In this document: positions 48,881 through 59,255 of the stretch, one piece after another
Position numbering within the stretch: the stretch's first letter is position 1
Layout of the letters: the number at the start of each line of letters is the position of its first letter
Origin: Pantoea sp. 1.19
GTDB lineage: Bacteria; Pseudomonadota; Gammaproteobacteria; Enterobacterales; Enterobacteriaceae
DNA length: 64,000 bases
Assembly: GCF_001922585.1 (NCBI RefSeq)
Contig: NZ_MRBS01000001.1
Coordinates: 671,697-735,696, forward strand
Direction: 5' to 3'
Translations under genes and position numbers: made by a program
Notes under the pieces: generated by a model
What the model was told of the DNA's origin: nothing
Seen by the model: the letters and a program-made list of their open reading frames with translations, nothing else
The model's database searches: none

Positions 48881-51800
48881 TCAGGCGGTGGCGTGTTCCC
48901 GCAGCTGCTGCATAAAGCCGCGCAGCCAGTCGATGCGCAGCGTGCGCTCCTCCAGATCGCGGATGAATTTCAGCCGCGTCGGCCCATCCAGCCGCCACTG
49001 ATCCGGCGCCTGCTGCAGCAGGCCAATCAGCCAGCCGGGATCGACCTTATTCTGTTCCGCAAACTCGATAAAGCCGCCTTTTTCACTGGCTTCCACCCGG
49101 CGGATGCCCAGCTGGCGCGCCATCAGGCGCAGTCCGGCGATGGCCAGCAGGTTACGCGCCGGATCCGGCAGCAGCCCAAAGCGGTCAATCAGCTCGACTT
49201 TCAGATCGTTCAGCTCGCCTTCGTCATCGGCGCTGGCGATGCGCTTATACAGCGACAGGCGGGTATTGACGTCCGGCACATACTCGTCCGGCAGCAGCGC
49301 CGGCATGCGCAGTTCAATCTCGGTCTGCTGACTGGTGAGATCCTCCAGCGACGGCTCGCGGCCGGCCTTGAGAGACGCCACTGCGTTCTCCAGCAGCTCC
49401 ATATACAGGCTGAAGCCGATGGTTTCCATCTGCCCGCTCTGGTCCTCGCCCAGCAGCTCGCCGGCGCCGCGGATCTCCAAATCATGGGTCGCCAGTGCAA
49501 AACCGGCGCCCAGATCCTCGAGCGAGGCGATAGCCTCGAGGCGCTTCTGCGCGTCGGTGGTCATCGCTTTTGGATGCGGCGTCAGCAGCCAGGCGTAGGC
49601 CTGATGGTGTGAACGGCCGACGCGACCGCGCAGCTGATGTAGCTGTGCCAGACCGAAGTGATCCGCGCGCTCAATGATGATGGTGTTGGCGCTGGGAATA
49701 TCGATCCCGGTTTCGATAATGGTGGTACACACCAGCACGTTAAAGCGCTGGTGATGGAAATCATTCATCACCCGCTCGAGATCGCGCTCGCGCATCTGGC
49801 CGTGACCGATGGCGATGCGCGCTTCCGGCACCAGCTCCGCCAGCCGCTGGGCGGCTTTCTCGATGTTCTCCACGTCGTTATACAGGTAGTAGACCTGGCC
49901 ACCGCGCAGGATCTCACGCAGCATCGCCTCGCGCACCACCAGACTGTCATATTCGCGAACAAAGGTCTTCACCGCCAGCCGACGCGCCGGCGGCGTGGCG
50001 ATAATCGACAAATCGCGCATACCGCTCATGGCCATATTCAGGGTGCGGGGGATCGGCGTGGCGGTCAGCGTCAGGATGTCGACGTCGGCGCGCATCGCCT
50101 TAATGCGCTCTTTATGTCGCACGCCAAAGCGGTGCTCCTCATCGACAATCAGCAGGCCCAGGTCGCGAAATTTGACCTCATTTTGCAGCAGTTTGTGGGT
50201 GCCAATCAGGATATCCACTTTGCCTTCCCGCGCTTCCTCGAGGATCTGATTTTGCTCTTTAGCGCTGCGAAAACGCGACAGCACCTCGATGCGCACCGGC
50301 CAGTTAGCAAAGCGGTCACGGAAGTTGTCAAAGTGCTGCTGCGCCAGCAGGGTGGTCGGTACCAGCACGGCCACCTGCTTATTGTTCTCCACGGCCAAAA
50401 ACGCCGCGCGCATCGCCACTTCCGTTTTACCAAAGCCGACGTCGCCGCACACCAGGCGGTCCATCGCCAGCGGCTGACACATATCGCTCAGCACGGCGTT
50501 GATCGCCTGATGCTGATCGGGAGTGGTCTCAAACGGGAAGCCTTCACAAAACAGCTGGTACTGGGCTTTATCGTGGCGAAAAGCATAGCCCGACCGGGCG
50601 GCTCGCTGGGCGTAGATATCCAGCAGTTCGGCCGCCACGTCGCGCACTTTTTCCGCTGCTTTTTGCCGCGCGCGTGACCAGGCGTCGCTGCCCAGCTTGT
50701 GCAGCGGGGCGTTTTCATCGGCGCCGCCAGCATAGCGACTGATCAGATGCAGCGATGAGACCGGCACGTACAGCCTGGCGTCACCGGCATAAGCGAGCAT
50801 CAGGTATTCCGCCTTGATGCCGCCCGCCTCCAGCGTGGTCAGGCCAATGTAGCGGCCAACGCCGTGCTCCAGATGGACCACTGGCTGCCCGGGATGCAGT
50901 TCGGCGAGGTTACGGATCAGCACATCGGGGTTGATAGTGCGCCGCGAGTCCTGCCGGCGGCGGGTGACGCGCTCGCCCAGCAGGTCGCTTTCGCAGATCA
51001 GCGCCAGCTGGCGCTGCGGATCGATAAAACCGCGCTCGCTGGCCCCGGTCATCAGCCAGCAGCCGCCGGGGCCGGCCTCGCTCAGACGGGTCAGCGGCTT
51101 TGGCGCCAGTTTGATGCGCGCCAGCAGCTCCTGCAGCGCCTCGCGGCGACCGTCGCTCTCCACGGAGAACACGACCGTGCCGCCAAACTGTTCGATAAAG
51201 TGGCGCAGCGGGTCAAGCGGCGCTTTAGCCTGCGCCTGCACCGCAATATCGGGCAGCGGCTGGTAGTCCAGATTAATCTGTCCGCCTTTGCCGCTCAGCG
51301 TATCGGCGGTGATGTGCACCCGCGGCCAGCGTTTCAGTTCGGCAAACAGGGCGTCCTGCCGCAGCCACAGCAGCGTAGGCGGCAGCAGCGGCCGCATTGG
51401 ATCGACGCGGCGGCTGTCGTAGCGCGCTTCCACGTCCTGCCAAAAGCGCGCGGCGCTGCCCTCGGTATCGCCGAGGGTGACAATCAGCGTGTCGGCCGGC
51501 AAATAGCTAAACAGCGCCGGTAGCGGATCCGCAAAGAACAGCGGCTGCCAGTATTCGATGCCGGTGGGCAGCGTGCCTTTACTGACCTGCTGATAAATGT
51601 GTTCCGGCTCCCGGCGGATCTCAAAATGTTCGCGCCACTGGCTGCGAAACAGTTCAATGGCGTTTTTATCGGTCGGGAATTCGTGCGCCGGCAGCAGATT
51701 GATGGCCGGGACCGCTTCAAGGGTGCGCTGCGTGTCCACATCAAACAGCCGCAGACTGTCGATTTCGTCATCGAAAAAATCAATGCGGTAGGGCTGTTCG

Positions 51801-52327
51801 CTGCCCATCGGGTAGAGGTCGAGCAGGGCGCCGCGGGTGGCAAACTCACCGTGCTCCATCACCTGATCAACGTGGCGATAGCCGGCCAGCGCCAGCTGAT
51901 CGCGCAGGAGATCGCGCGACAGCCTGTCACCTTTTTTCATCACCAGCGCATGGCCATGCAGGTAGCTGTGCGGGCAGACGCGCTGCATCAGGGTATTCAC
52001 CGGCAGCACCAGCGCACCCTCCCGGCGCGTCGGCAGCTGATAGAGCGTTGCCAGGCGAGCCGAGATGATGTCCTGATGGGGCGAGAAACTGTCGTAGGGT
52101 AGGGTTTCCCAGTCGGCGAGGGTATCGACCGGCTGCGCGCTGTACTGGCGGATCTCCTCCTGCAGACGCAGGGCGGCCTGCATGTCTGCGGTGACGATCA
52201 TCACCGGGCCGGGGTGACGGGCGAGAATATCTGCGCATTCCACCGCGCTGGCGGCGCCGGTGACCTGTCCTAACTGGCGCTGATCGCCCGCTTTAACGGG
52301 CAGAGTATAACGATGCTGTAGTGACAT
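48881..52327 (-). CDS. mfd: Transcription-repair coupling factor Mfd
   Basis: An 1148-aa DNA translocase that pushes stalled RNA polymerase off DNA and recruits UvrA. The N-terminal UvrB-like domains (~1-330), the RNA polymerase-interacting domain (~470-545) and the RecG-like motor (~570-960) follow in order. Motor motifs seen are Walker A CGDVGFGKTEVAMRA, DEEHRFG and the translocation motif region GLAQLHQLRGRVGRS. The C-terminal TRCF domain closes the protein. I choose MSLQHRYTLPVKAG at 52327; longer in-frame starts are not conserved. The length equals E. coli. Confidence 0.97.
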   Translation of the reverse strand: MSLQHRYTLPVKAGDQRQLGQVTGAASAVECADILARHPGPVMIVTADMQAALRLQEEIRQYSAQPVDTLADWETLPYDSFSPHQDIISARLATLYQLPTRREGALVLPVNTLMQRVCPHSYLHGHALVMKKGDRLSRDLLRDQLALAGYRHVDQVMEHGEFATRGALLDLYPMGSEQPYRIDFFDDEIDSLRLFDVDTQRTLEAVPAINLLPAHEFPTDKNAIELFRSQWREHFEIRREPEHIYQQVSKGTLPTGIEYWQPLFFADPLPALFSYLPADTLIVTLGDTEGSAARFWQDVEARYDSRRVDPMRPLLPPTLLWLRQDALFAELKRWPRVHITADTLSGKGGQINLDYQPLPDIAVQAQAKAPLDPLRHFIEQFGGTVVFSVESDGRREALQELLARIKLAPKPLTRLSEAGPGGCWLMTGASERGFIDPQRQLALICESDLLGERVTRRRQDSRRTINPDVLIRNLAELHPGQPVVHLEHGVGRYIGLTTLEAGGIKAEYLMLAYAGDARLYVPVSSLHLISRYAGGADENAPLHKLGSDAWSRARQKAAEKVRDVAAELLDIYAQRAARSGYAFRHDKAQYQLFCEGFPFETTPDQHQAINAVLSDMCQPLAMDRLVCGDVGFGKTEVAMRAAFLAVENNKQVAVLVPTTLLAQQHFDNFRDRFANWPVRIEVLSRFRSAKEQNQILEEAREGKVDILIGTHKLLQNEVKFRDLGLLIVDEEHRFGVRHKERIKAMRADVDILTLTATPIPRTLNMAMSGMRDLSIIATPPARRLAVKTFVREYDSLVVREAMLREILRGGQVYYLYNDVENIEKAAQRLAELVPEARIAIGHGQMRERDLERVMNDFHHQRFNVLVCTTIIETGIDIPSANTIIIERADHFGLAQLHQLRGRVGRSHHQAYAWLLTPHPKAMTTDAQKRLEAIASLEDLGAGFALATHDLEIRGAGELLGEDQSGQMETIGFSLYMELLENAVASLKAGREPSLEDLTSQQTEIELRMPALLPDEYVPDVNTRLSLYKRIASADDEGELNDLKVELIDRFGLLPDPARNLLAIAGLRLMARQLGIRRVEASEKGGFIEFAEQNKVDPGWLIGLLQQAPDQWRLDGPTRLKFIRDLEERTLRIDWLRGFMQQLREHATA

Positions 52328-52541
52328 AAACCGTTCAAGTAGGGTGATGAGAGCAGAGGGCAAGTATACCCTGAATTCGGGCGGACGGGCGGAACCGTGG
52401 GCCGGTTGCACATATTTTCATCAGGCGCAGCGGCGCAGCAGTGCGCCGTGATTTTGTTACCCGGGGAGAGCGGGGCGCGGTGGCATCACCGCGGCATAAC
52501 CTTTATCATGCGTTCACGACGTTACTGCTAAGAACGAGACT

Positions 52542-53741
52542 ATGTATCAACCCGTTGCGTTATTTATTGGCCTGCGCTACCTGCGCGGGCGCGCCTCGGA
52601 CCGCTTTGGGCGCTTTGTCTCCTGGCTGTCCACCATCGGCATTACCCTTGGCGTAATGGCGCTGGTCACCGTACTGTCGGTGATGAATGGTTTTGAACAG
52701 GAGCTGGAAGGCAGCATTTTGGGACTGATGCCGCAGGCGGTCATCACCGGTGAAAAGGGGTCACTTAATCCGTCTCAGGTGCCGGCCGCCAGCCTCAACC
52801 TGCAGGGCGTGACGCGGGTGGCGCCGCTGACCACCGGGGAGGTGGTATTGCAGAGCAGCCACGACATTGCCGTTGGCGTTATGTTGGGCGTGCAGCCCGA
52901 CGAACCCGATCCGCTCACGCCGTGGTTAATCAACACGTCACAAAGCGTGCTGCAACCGGGCAAATACAACCTGATCCTCGGCGAGCAGCTGGCCGCCCAG
53001 TTAGGGGTAAAACGCGGCGACAGCCTGCGCCTGATGGTGCCCTCCGCCAGCCAGTTTACGCCGATGGGCCGGGTGCCGAGCCAGCGCCTGTTCACCGTGG
53101 CCGGCACCTTTGCCGCTAACAGTGAGGTTGATGGTTACCAGATTCTGGTGAATCAGCAGGATGCCTCGCGGCTGATGCGCTATCCGGCAGGCAACATTAC
53201 CGGCTGGCGCCTGTGGCTACAGGCGCCGCTGGCGGTGGATCAGCTCAGCAAGCAGACCCTGCCGGCCGGGCTGGTGTGGACCGACTGGCGCGAGCGTAAA
53301 GGTGAGCTGTTCCAGGCCGTGCGCATGGAGAAAAACATGATGGGACTGCTGCTTAGCCTGATCGTGGCCGTCGCCGCGTTTAACATTATCACCTCGCTGG
53401 GCCTGCTGGTAATGGAAAAGCAGGGTGAAGTGGCGATCCTGCAAACGCAGGGGCTGACCCGGCGGCAGACCATGCTGGTGTTTATGGTGCAGGGTGCCAG
53501 CGCCGGAATTATCGGCGCGCTGTTGGGTGCGCTGCTTGGGGTGCTGCTGGCCAGCCAGCTCAATACCCTGATGCCGATCATTGGTTCGCTGCTGGACGGC
53601 GCGGCGCTGCCGGTGGCCATTGAACCGCTGCAGGTCGCGGCAATCGCCCTCATCGCCATGCTGGTGGCCCTGCTGTCGACCCTGTATCCCTCCTGGCGGG
53701 CCGCCGCCGTCCATCCCGCTGAGGCTTTACGTTATGAGTAA
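52542..53741 (+). CDS. lolC: Lipoprotein-releasing ABC transporter membrane subunit LolC
   Basis: A 399-aa inner-membrane protein of the LolC/E family with four transmembrane helices (one near residue 25, three after ~265) and a large periplasmic domain carrying the Hook that binds LolA. Typical segments are [20 protein letters not shown] and the C-terminal [19 protein letters not shown]. It overlaps lolD by 8 bp. It starts the lolCDE unit that releases lipoproteins such as LpoB, YcfL, YceB and FlgH. Confidence 0.96.
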   Translation: MYQPVALFIGLRYLRGRASDRFGRFVSWLSTIGITLGVMALVTVLSVMNGFEQELEGSILGLMPQAVITGEKGSLNPSQVPAASLNLQGVTRVAPLTTGEVVLQSSHDIAVGVMLGVQPDEPDPLTPWLINTSQSVLQPGKYNLILGEQLAAQLGVKRGDSLRLMVPSASQFTPMGRVPSQRLFTVAGTFAANSEVDGYQILVNQQDASRLMRYPAGNITGWRLWLQAPLAVDQLSKQTLPAGLVWTDWRERKGELFQAVRMEKNMMGLLLSLIVAVAAFNIITSLGLLVMEKQGEVAILQTQGLTRRQTMLVFMVQGASAGIIGALLGALLGVLLASQLNTLMPIIGSLLDGAALPVAIEPLQVAAIALIAMLVALLSTLYPSWRAAAVHPAEALRYE

Positions 53742-54438
53742 TTCTATGCTGTTGCAGTGTCACCATTTGTGTAAAAGCTACCAGGAAGGCAGCGTGCAGA
53801 CCGACGTGCTACACGATGTCACTTTCTCGCTGGCGCCGGGCGATATGATGGCGATTGTTGGCAGCTCCGGCTCGGGCAAAAGCACCCTGCTACACCTGCT
53901 GGGTGGGCTGGATTCGCCCACCTCCGGCGAGGTCATTTTCAACGGCCAGTCGCTGAACGGGCTTTCATCGTCGGCGAAGGCCGATCTGCGCAACCGCGAA
54001 CTGGGCTTTATTTACCAGTTTCACCACCTGCTGCCGGACTTCAGCGCGCTGGAAAACGTGGCAATGCCGCTGATGATTGGCCGCCAGCCGCCAGGCATCG
54101 CGCAGGAGCAGGCGATGACCCTGCTGCAGGCGGTCGGGCTGGCGCACCGGGCCAGCCACCGGCCATCGGAGCTCTCCGGCGGTGAGCGTCAGCGGGTGGC
54201 CATTGCCCGCGCGCTGGTGAATAATCCGCGCCTGGTGCTGGCCGATGAGCCCACCGGCAACCTGGATGCGCGCAATGCCGATGCCATCTTTGATCTGCTG
54301 GGCGAACTGAACGTGCGTCAGGGCACCGCCTTTCTGGTGGTCACCCACGACCTGCACCTGGCGAAGCGCCTGAAGCAGCAGCGGGAGATGCGCGACGGGC
54401 GTCTGAACGACAGCCTGACCCTGGAGGCGCTGCCATGA
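53734..54438 (+). CDS. lolD: Lipoprotein-releasing ATPase LolD
   Basis: A 234-aa ABC ATPase. Walker A is GSSGSGKST (residues 43-51), the signature [15 protein letters not shown], and Walker [13 protein letters not shown]. It powers LolCDE. The ATG at 53734 lies inside the lolC end, and the stop overlaps lolE by 4 bp, so the three genes are tightly coupled. Confidence 0.97.
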   Translation: MSNSMLLQCHHLCKSYQEGSVQTDVLHDVTFSLAPGDMMAIVGSSGSGKSTLLHLLGGLDSPTSGEVIFNGQSLNGLSSSAKADLRNRELGFIYQFHHLLPDFSALENVAMPLMIGRQPPGIAQEQAMTLLQAVGLAHRASHRPSELSGGERQRVAIARALVNNPRLVLADEPTGNLDARNADAIFDLLGELNVRQGTAFLVVTHDLHLAKRLKQQREMRDGRLNDSLTLEALP

Positions 54439-55679
54439 CCTCCCCGTTATCCTTGCTGCTGGGGATGCGCTTCAGCCGCGGCCGCCGCCGCGGGGGAATG
54501 GTCTCGCTGATTTCGGTCATCTCCACGGTAGGTATCGCCCTTGGCGTGGCGGTGTTGATCATCGGCCTCAGCGCGATGAACGGCTTTCAGCGCGAGTTGA
54601 ACGACCGTATCCTGGCGGTGGTGCCGCACGGCGAAATCTCACCGGTGAAGCCGCCGTTTACCGACTGGCAGGCGGTGCAGCAGCGCGTCGCGCGCGTGCC
54701 GGGCATCGCCGCTACCGCGCCCTATATCAGCTTTACCGGCCTCGTGGAGAGCGGCAGTAAACTGCAGGCGATTCAGTTGAAGGGCGTCGATCCGCAGCAG
54801 GAACTGAAGCTCAGCGCGCTGCCGCGCTTTGTTAAAGATCAGGCCTGGTCGCGCTTTAGCGCCGGTAAACAGCAGGTCATTATCGGCCAGGGCGCCGCCA
54901 CGTCGCTCGGCGTAAAAACCGGCGACTGGCTGACGGTACTGATCCCCAATAATGATGGCGATAACCGCCTGCTGCAGCCGAAGCGCATTCGCCTGCAGGT
55001 GGCCGGTATTCTGCAGCTGAGCGGCATGCTCGATCACAGTCTCGCACTGGTGCCGCTCAAGGATGCGCAGCAGTACCTGGATATGGGCAATGACGTCAGT
55101 GGGATTGCCCTGAAGATGGACGATGTGTTTCAGGCGAATGCGCGAGTGCGCGACGCCGGCCAGGCCAGCCAGGCCTGGGTCTACGTCAAAAGCTGGATTG
55201 GCACCTACGGCTACATGTATCGGGATATCCAGATGATTCGCGCTATCATGTACCTGGCGATGATTCTGGTGATTGGCGTCGCCTGTTTCAACATCGTCTC
55301 GACGCTGGTGATGGCGGTCAAAGACAAAAGCAGTGATATTGCCGTTCTGCGCACGCTGGGGGCCAAAGACCGGCTGATCCGCGCCATCTTTATCTGGTAT
55401 GGACTGATGGCCGGCCTGGTGGGCAGCCTGTGCGGCGTGGTGGTCGGCGTGCTGGTGGCGCTGAATCTGACGCCGATCATGCGCGGTATTGAGCGGATAA
55501 CCGGCCACCGTCTGCTGTCCGGCGATATCTACTTTATTGATTTTCTGCCGTCGGAGCTGCACTGGCTGGACGTGGCCTCGGTGCTGGGAACGGCGCTGGT
55601 GCTGAGCCTGCTGGCGAGCTGGTATCCGGCGCGGCGCGCCAGCCGACTGGATCCGGCGCGCGTGCTGAGCGGGCAGTAG
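54435..55679 (+). CDS. lolE: Lipoprotein-releasing ABC transporter membrane subunit LolE
   Basis: A 414-aa partner of LolC with the same layout: membrane helix around residues 25-48, a periplasmic domain that meets the lipoprotein substrate, then three C-terminal helices ([19 protein letters not shown] and two more). The end is [17 protein letters not shown]. nagK follows after 8 bp. Confidence 0.96.
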   Translation: MTSPLSLLLGMRFSRGRRRGGMVSLISVISTVGIALGVAVLIIGLSAMNGFQRELNDRILAVVPHGEISPVKPPFTDWQAVQQRVARVPGIAATAPYISFTGLVESGSKLQAIQLKGVDPQQELKLSALPRFVKDQAWSRFSAGKQQVIIGQGAATSLGVKTGDWLTVLIPNNDGDNRLLQPKRIRLQVAGILQLSGMLDHSLALVPLKDAQQYLDMGNDVSGIALKMDDVFQANARVRDAGQASQAWVYVKSWIGTYGYMYRDIQMIRAIMYLAMILVIGVACFNIVSTLVMAVKDKSSDIAVLRTLGAKDRLIRAIFIWYGLMAGLVGSLCGVVVGVLVALNLTPIMRGIERITGHRLLSGDIYFIDFLPSELHWLDVASVLGTALVLSLLASWYPARRASRLDPARVLSGQ

Positions 55680-55687
55680 GCGCGACC

Positions 55688-56599
55688 ATGTACTACGGTT
55701 TTGATATTGGCGGCAGTAAAATTGCGCTGGGGGCATACGACGCGCGGCGCCAGCTGCAGTGGCAGACGCGGGTGCCAACCCCCCGCGACGACTACGCGGC
55801 TTTGCTGCAGGTGCTCTGCGACCTTACTGCGCAGGCCGATCGCCGCTTTGGCTGCCGCGGCAGCGTCGGCGTCGGCGTGCCGGGGCTTCCGGTACCCGAC
55901 GACGGTACGCTGTTTACCGCCAATATTCCGGCCGCGCAGGGGCAGCGACTGCAGGCCGACCTCAGCGCCCGCCTCGGGCGCGAGGTGCGCATCGACAACG
56001 ATGCCAACTGTTTTGCCCTGTCGGAAGCCTGGGATGATGCCTTTCGCCACTATCCGGTGGTACTGGGCCTGATTCTGGGCACCGGCGTCGGCGGCGGCGT
56101 GGTGGTCAATGGCCGGCCGCTGACCGGGCGCAACCACATTGCCGGCGAGCTGGGTCACGTGCGCCTGCCGGTGGATGCGCTGGCGGCGGTGGGCGAGGGT
56201 ACGCCGCTGCGCCGCTGCGGCTGCGGTCAGCTGGGCTGCGTGGAGACCTGGCTCTCCGGAGAGGGCTTCGCCTGGCTGTTTCAGCAGCAAACCGGGGAGG
56301 CGCTCAGCGCGCCGGCGATCGTCGCCCGCTTTCAACGGGGCGACGCGCAGGCTCGCCAGCATCTCGCGCGCTATCGGGCGCTGCTGGCGGTCTGCCTGGG
56401 GCATTTTCTCACCCTGTTTGATCCGCACCTGGTGGTGCTGGGGGGAGGCCTGTCGCAGTGTGCGGCATTGTACGAAGGATTGGGCGAACGGGTCCGGCCG
56501 CATCTGCTGCCGGCCGCTCGCCTGCCGCGATTTGAACCTGCGCGACACGGCGATGCGGGAGGCATGCGCGGTGCTGCGTTTTTGCATCTAAATACCTGA
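55688..56599 (+). CDS. nagK: N-acetyl-D-glucosamine kinase NagK
   Basis: A 303-aa ROK-family kinase that phosphorylates GlcNAc released by NagZ, so it completes the amino-sugar branch of wall recycling. Motifs are [14 protein letters not shown] (phosphate-1), [14 protein letters not shown] (catalytic Asp), [11 protein letters not shown] and the Zn-binding ROK signature with [12 protein letters not shown]. It lies 8 bp from lolE and 8 bp from cobB. Confidence 0.96.
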   Translation: MYYGFDIGGSKIALGAYDARRQLQWQTRVPTPRDDYAALLQVLCDLTAQADRRFGCRGSVGVGVPGLPVPDDGTLFTANIPAAQGQRLQADLSARLGREVRIDNDANCFALSEAWDDAFRHYPVVLGLILGTGVGGGVVVNGRPLTGRNHIAGELGHVRLPVDALAAVGEGTPLRRCGCGQLGCVETWLSGEGFAWLFQQQTGEALSAPAIVARFQRGDAQARQHLARYRALLAVCLGHFLTLFDPHLVVLGGGLSQCAALYEGLGERVRPHLLPAARLPRFEPARHGDAGGMRGAAFLHLNT

Positions 56600-56607
56600 G
56601 GAGAGTT

Positions 56608-57441
56608 ATGCGAGTACGACGCAGAGGATTACGGTTGGCACGCTATAAGAAGAGCAAGCGATCGCTGCATCAGCGCCTTCGCCAGCGGATTTTTGAACGT
56701 GACCGTAGCGTAGAACTGGCGCTGCACCCGCAGCCGCGGGTGGTGATCCTCACCGGCGCGGGCATCTCCGCAGAGTCGGGCATTAAGACGTTTCGCGCGG
56801 CCGATGGCCTGTGGGAGGAGCACCGGATTGAAGAGGTGGCGACGCCGGAGGGCTTTGCCCGCGATCCTGATAAGGTGCAGGCCTTTTACAACGCTCGCCG
56901 CCGCCAGCTGCAGCAGCCTGAGATTCAGCCCAACGCCGCGCACCGTGCGCTGGCCGAGCTGGAGGCCACGCTGGGCGATCGCTTTCTGCTGGTGACGCAA
57001 AATATTGATAACCTGCATGAGCGCGCCGGCAACAGCCAGGTGCTGCATATGCACGGTGAGCTGTTAAAAGTGCGCTGCGCCGAAAGCGGCCAGGTCCTGC
57101 ACTGGCAGGAGGACGTGAAGCCCGGTGACCGCTGCCACTGCTGCCAGTTTCCATCCCGCCTGCGTCCGCACGTGGTGTGGTTTGGTGAAATGCCCCTCGG
57201 TATGGAGGAGATTTATGCCGCCCTGCAGGAAGCCGACTACTTTGTGGCCATCGGCACCTCCGGCCACGTCTATCCGGCGGCGGGGTTCGTCCACGAAGCC
57301 CGCCTGAACGGCGCGCATACCCTTGAGCTAAACCTCGAACCCAGCCAGGTCGGCAGCGAGTTTGCTGAGGCGCACTACGGTCCTGCGAGCGAGGTGGTGC
57401 CGCAGTGGGTAGCCGGTTTTTTACAGCGCCTGCGCAACTAG
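56608..57441 (+). CDS. cobB: NAD-dependent protein deacylase CobB (sirtuin)
   Basis: A 277-aa class III sirtuin that removes acetyl, succinyl and other acyl groups from Lys. NAD-binding [24 protein letters not shown], catalytic His147 in [10 protein letters not shown] and the Zn-binding Cys set (CAESG and CHCCQF) are present. Tyr94 and Arg97 ([10 protein letters not shown]) give desuccinylase activity. The ~40-residue basic N-terminal extension is normal for the enteric long form. Downstream lies a tandem repeat array. Confidence 0.96.
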   Translation: MRVRRRGLRLARYKKSKRSLHQRLRQRIFERDRSVELALHPQPRVVILTGAGISAESGIKTFRAADGLWEEHRIEEVATPEGFARDPDKVQAFYNARRRQLQQPEIQPNAAHRALAELEATLGDRFLLVTQNIDNLHERAGNSQVLHMHGELLKVRCAESGQVLHWQEDVKPGDRCHCCQFPSRLRPHVVWFGEMPLGMEEIYAALQEADYFVAIGTSGHVYPAAGFVHEARLNGAHTLELNLEPSQVGSEFAEAHYGPASEVVPQWVAGFLQRLRN

Positions 57442-57519
57442 CTCCCGACGCGCCCCTGAGCGGGGGCGCCGCGGCTGTTGTGACCAACAGCCCCCACCGC
57501 CGTCTTCATCCGTCCCGCG

Positions 57520-58038
57520 ACGCCGTGGCGCTCGGTCTTTACCGCGTCCGCGCGCGTTATGCCCTCCTGAATACGCCCCGGCTGACCCGCGCCCGGCGGT
57601 TGTGCGGCCCGACGCCTGCACCCGCGCCGTAGCGCTCGGTCTTTACCGCGTCTGCGCGCTATGCCCTCCTGAATACGCCCCGGCTGACCCGCGCCCGGCG
57701 GTTGTGCGGCCCGACGCCTGCACCCGCGCCGTAGCGCGCGGTCTTTACCGCGTCCGCGCGCACTATGCCCTCCTGAATACGCCCCGGCTGACCCGCGCCC
57801 GGCGGTTGTACGGCCCGGCGCCCGCACCCGCGCGGTGGCGCGCGGTCTTTACCGCGTCCGCGCGCGTTATGCCCTCCTGAATACGCCCCGGCTGACCCGC
57901 GCCCGGCGGTTGTACGGCCCGGCGCCCGCACCCGCGCGGTGGCGCGCGCTCTTTACCGCGTCCGCGCGCGCTATGCCCTCCTGAATACGCCCCGGCTGAC
58001 CCGCGCCCGGCGGTTGTGCGGCCCGGCGCCCGCACCCG
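57520..58038. repeat. Five tandem ~104-bp repeats after cobB
   Basis: The marker CTTTACCGCG occurs at 57537, 57641, 57743, 57847 and 57951, giving periods of 104, 102, 104 and 104 bp. Each unit holds an invariant ~45-base core, from TATGCCCTCCTGAATACGCC to CGCCCGGCGGTTGT, and a more variable CGCGG-TCTTTA-CCGCG hairpin. The flanks diverge gradually (GACGCC against GGCGCC). Many overlapping short open frames exist, but 104 is not a multiple of 3. I see no homology to cobB itself. The function is unknown; a REP-like or slippage-born array is the simplest reading. Confidence 0.93.
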
Positions 58039-58141
58039 AGCAGGCCTGAGCCGGGCCGATGGTCGCTGAATTATCTGAAAAATGAGGGCGATGCGCCGAT
58101 AAAGGGAACTCCGTAAAGGCAAGCGGTTCTAATCGTTAGTT

Positions 58142-58157
58142 TTACTAGAACTAGTAA
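58142..58157. promoter_or_regulatory. Palindrome in AT-rich region before the glycosyltransferase gene
   Basis: TTACTAG-AA-CTAGTAA is a perfect 7-bp inverted repeat with a 2-bp centre, followed at once by ATCAT-GAA-ATGAT. They lie within an AT-rich ~110-bp patch (58100-58210) unlike the GC-rich surroundings. It may be an operator for the following gene, but no regulator is known to me. CTAG is rare in enteric DNA, so its two copies here are notable. Confidence 0.4.
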
Positions 58158-58210
58158 TCATGAAATGATAGTCATCGTGATGATAGCCGCACAACAATAA
58201 GCCTTTAAAA

Positions 58211-59251
58211 ATGAAAATACTCCTGATACGCCGCGATAACATCGGGGATCTGATCCTCACCACGCCGCTGATCGCCTCGCTTGCACAAGCGTATAACGCG
58301 CCGGTCGATCTGTTGGTCAACAGTTACAATCAGGCGGTCCTGCACGGCAACCCTGACGTCGGGCAGCTCCACCTTTACAGCAAGTTACACCATCGCCAGC
58401 CCGGGCAGTCCGCGCTGTCGGTCCTCTGGCAGCGGTTAAAAACCATTCTGGCACTGCGTCGGGCGCGCTATGACGTGGCGATTATTGCCCGGGAGCAGTG
58501 GGATAAGCGACCGCTGCAGTGGGCAAAGCTCGCCGGCGCCCGGCGTATTATTGCGCTGGGTGAACAGATGCCGGCGGCGATCACCGATCCGGTCTCGCCG
58601 GGGCGCGAGCCCGAGCATATCGTTCAGCGGCTGGCGCGGCTGACCGCACCACTGGGCCTGCCGGAGACACCGCCGGGGCCGCTGGCGCTCTACCTGGGTG
58701 ATGATGAAATTGCCGCCATGCGTCAGCGGCTGGCGCTGAAAGAGGGGCTGCCGGTCTACGGCCTGCAAATCAGCGCGCGTAAGGCGCCGCAGCGCTGGCA
58801 GGTGGAAAAGTTTGCCGAGCTGGCCCGCCGGCTGGTTCAGCAGGAGCACTGCCAGCTGCTGCTGTTCTGGTCGCCCGGCGATGCCAACAATCCGCGGCAT
58901 CCTGGTGATGACGATAAAGCGGCCGAACTGCTTGCCGCCTGCGCCGGACTGCCCATCGCGCCGGTGGTGACGCACCAGCTGCGTGAGTTGATGGCGGCAA
59001 TGTCGTTTTGCGACCAGATACTGACCAGCGACGGCGGCGCGCTGCACGTTGCTGCCGGCGTCGGCGTCCCGACGGTGGCGCTGTTTGGCAACAGTGAAGC
59101 GCATTTTTGGGGGCCGTGGCAGGTGCCGCATCGGGTGGTCGAGGGGCCAACCCGTGACGTCAGGCTGCTCAGCGTCGAGGCGGTACTGGAGGCGTTTAAC
59201 GCCCTGCGCCAGCAGGTGCTACAGCAGGCGGGGGTAGCGATCCCGGCATGA
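58211..59251 (+). CDS. Family 9 glycosyltransferase (heptosyltransferase-like)
   Basis: A 346-aa GT-B enzyme of family GT9, the family of LPS heptosyltransferases WaaC, WaaF and WaaQ. The N-terminus MKILLIRRDNIGDLILTTPL and the donor-binding region SDGGALHVAAGVGVPTVALFG are typical. It probably adds a heptose or related sugar to LPS core or another glycan; the acceptor cannot be told. It stands alone, away from any waa cluster, where E. coli has potABCD and pepT. It has a weak ribosome-binding site and an AT-rich upstream region, which suggests acquisition or special regulation. Confidence 0.82.
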   Translation: MKILLIRRDNIGDLILTTPLIASLAQAYNAPVDLLVNSYNQAVLHGNPDVGQLHLYSKLHHRQPGQSALSVLWQRLKTILALRRARYDVAIIAREQWDKRPLQWAKLAGARRIIALGEQMPAAITDPVSPGREPEHIVQRLARLTAPLGLPETPPGPLALYLGDDEIAAMRQRLALKEGLPVYGLQISARKAPQRWQVEKFAELARRLVQQEHCQLLLFWSPGDANNPRHPGDDDKAAELLAACAGLPIAPVVTHQLRELMAAMSFCDQILTSDGGALHVAAGVGVPTVALFGNSEAHFWGPWQVPHRVVEGPTRDVRLLSVEAVLEAFNALRQQVLQQAGVAIPA

Positions 59252-59255
59252 AGAA

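Noticed and set aside
57405-58122. Arg/Ala/Gly-rich frames across the cobB repeats
   Set aside because: All frames are open because the DNA is GC-rich and repeated, and the 104-bp period shifts the frame between units. No protein family is recognisable.
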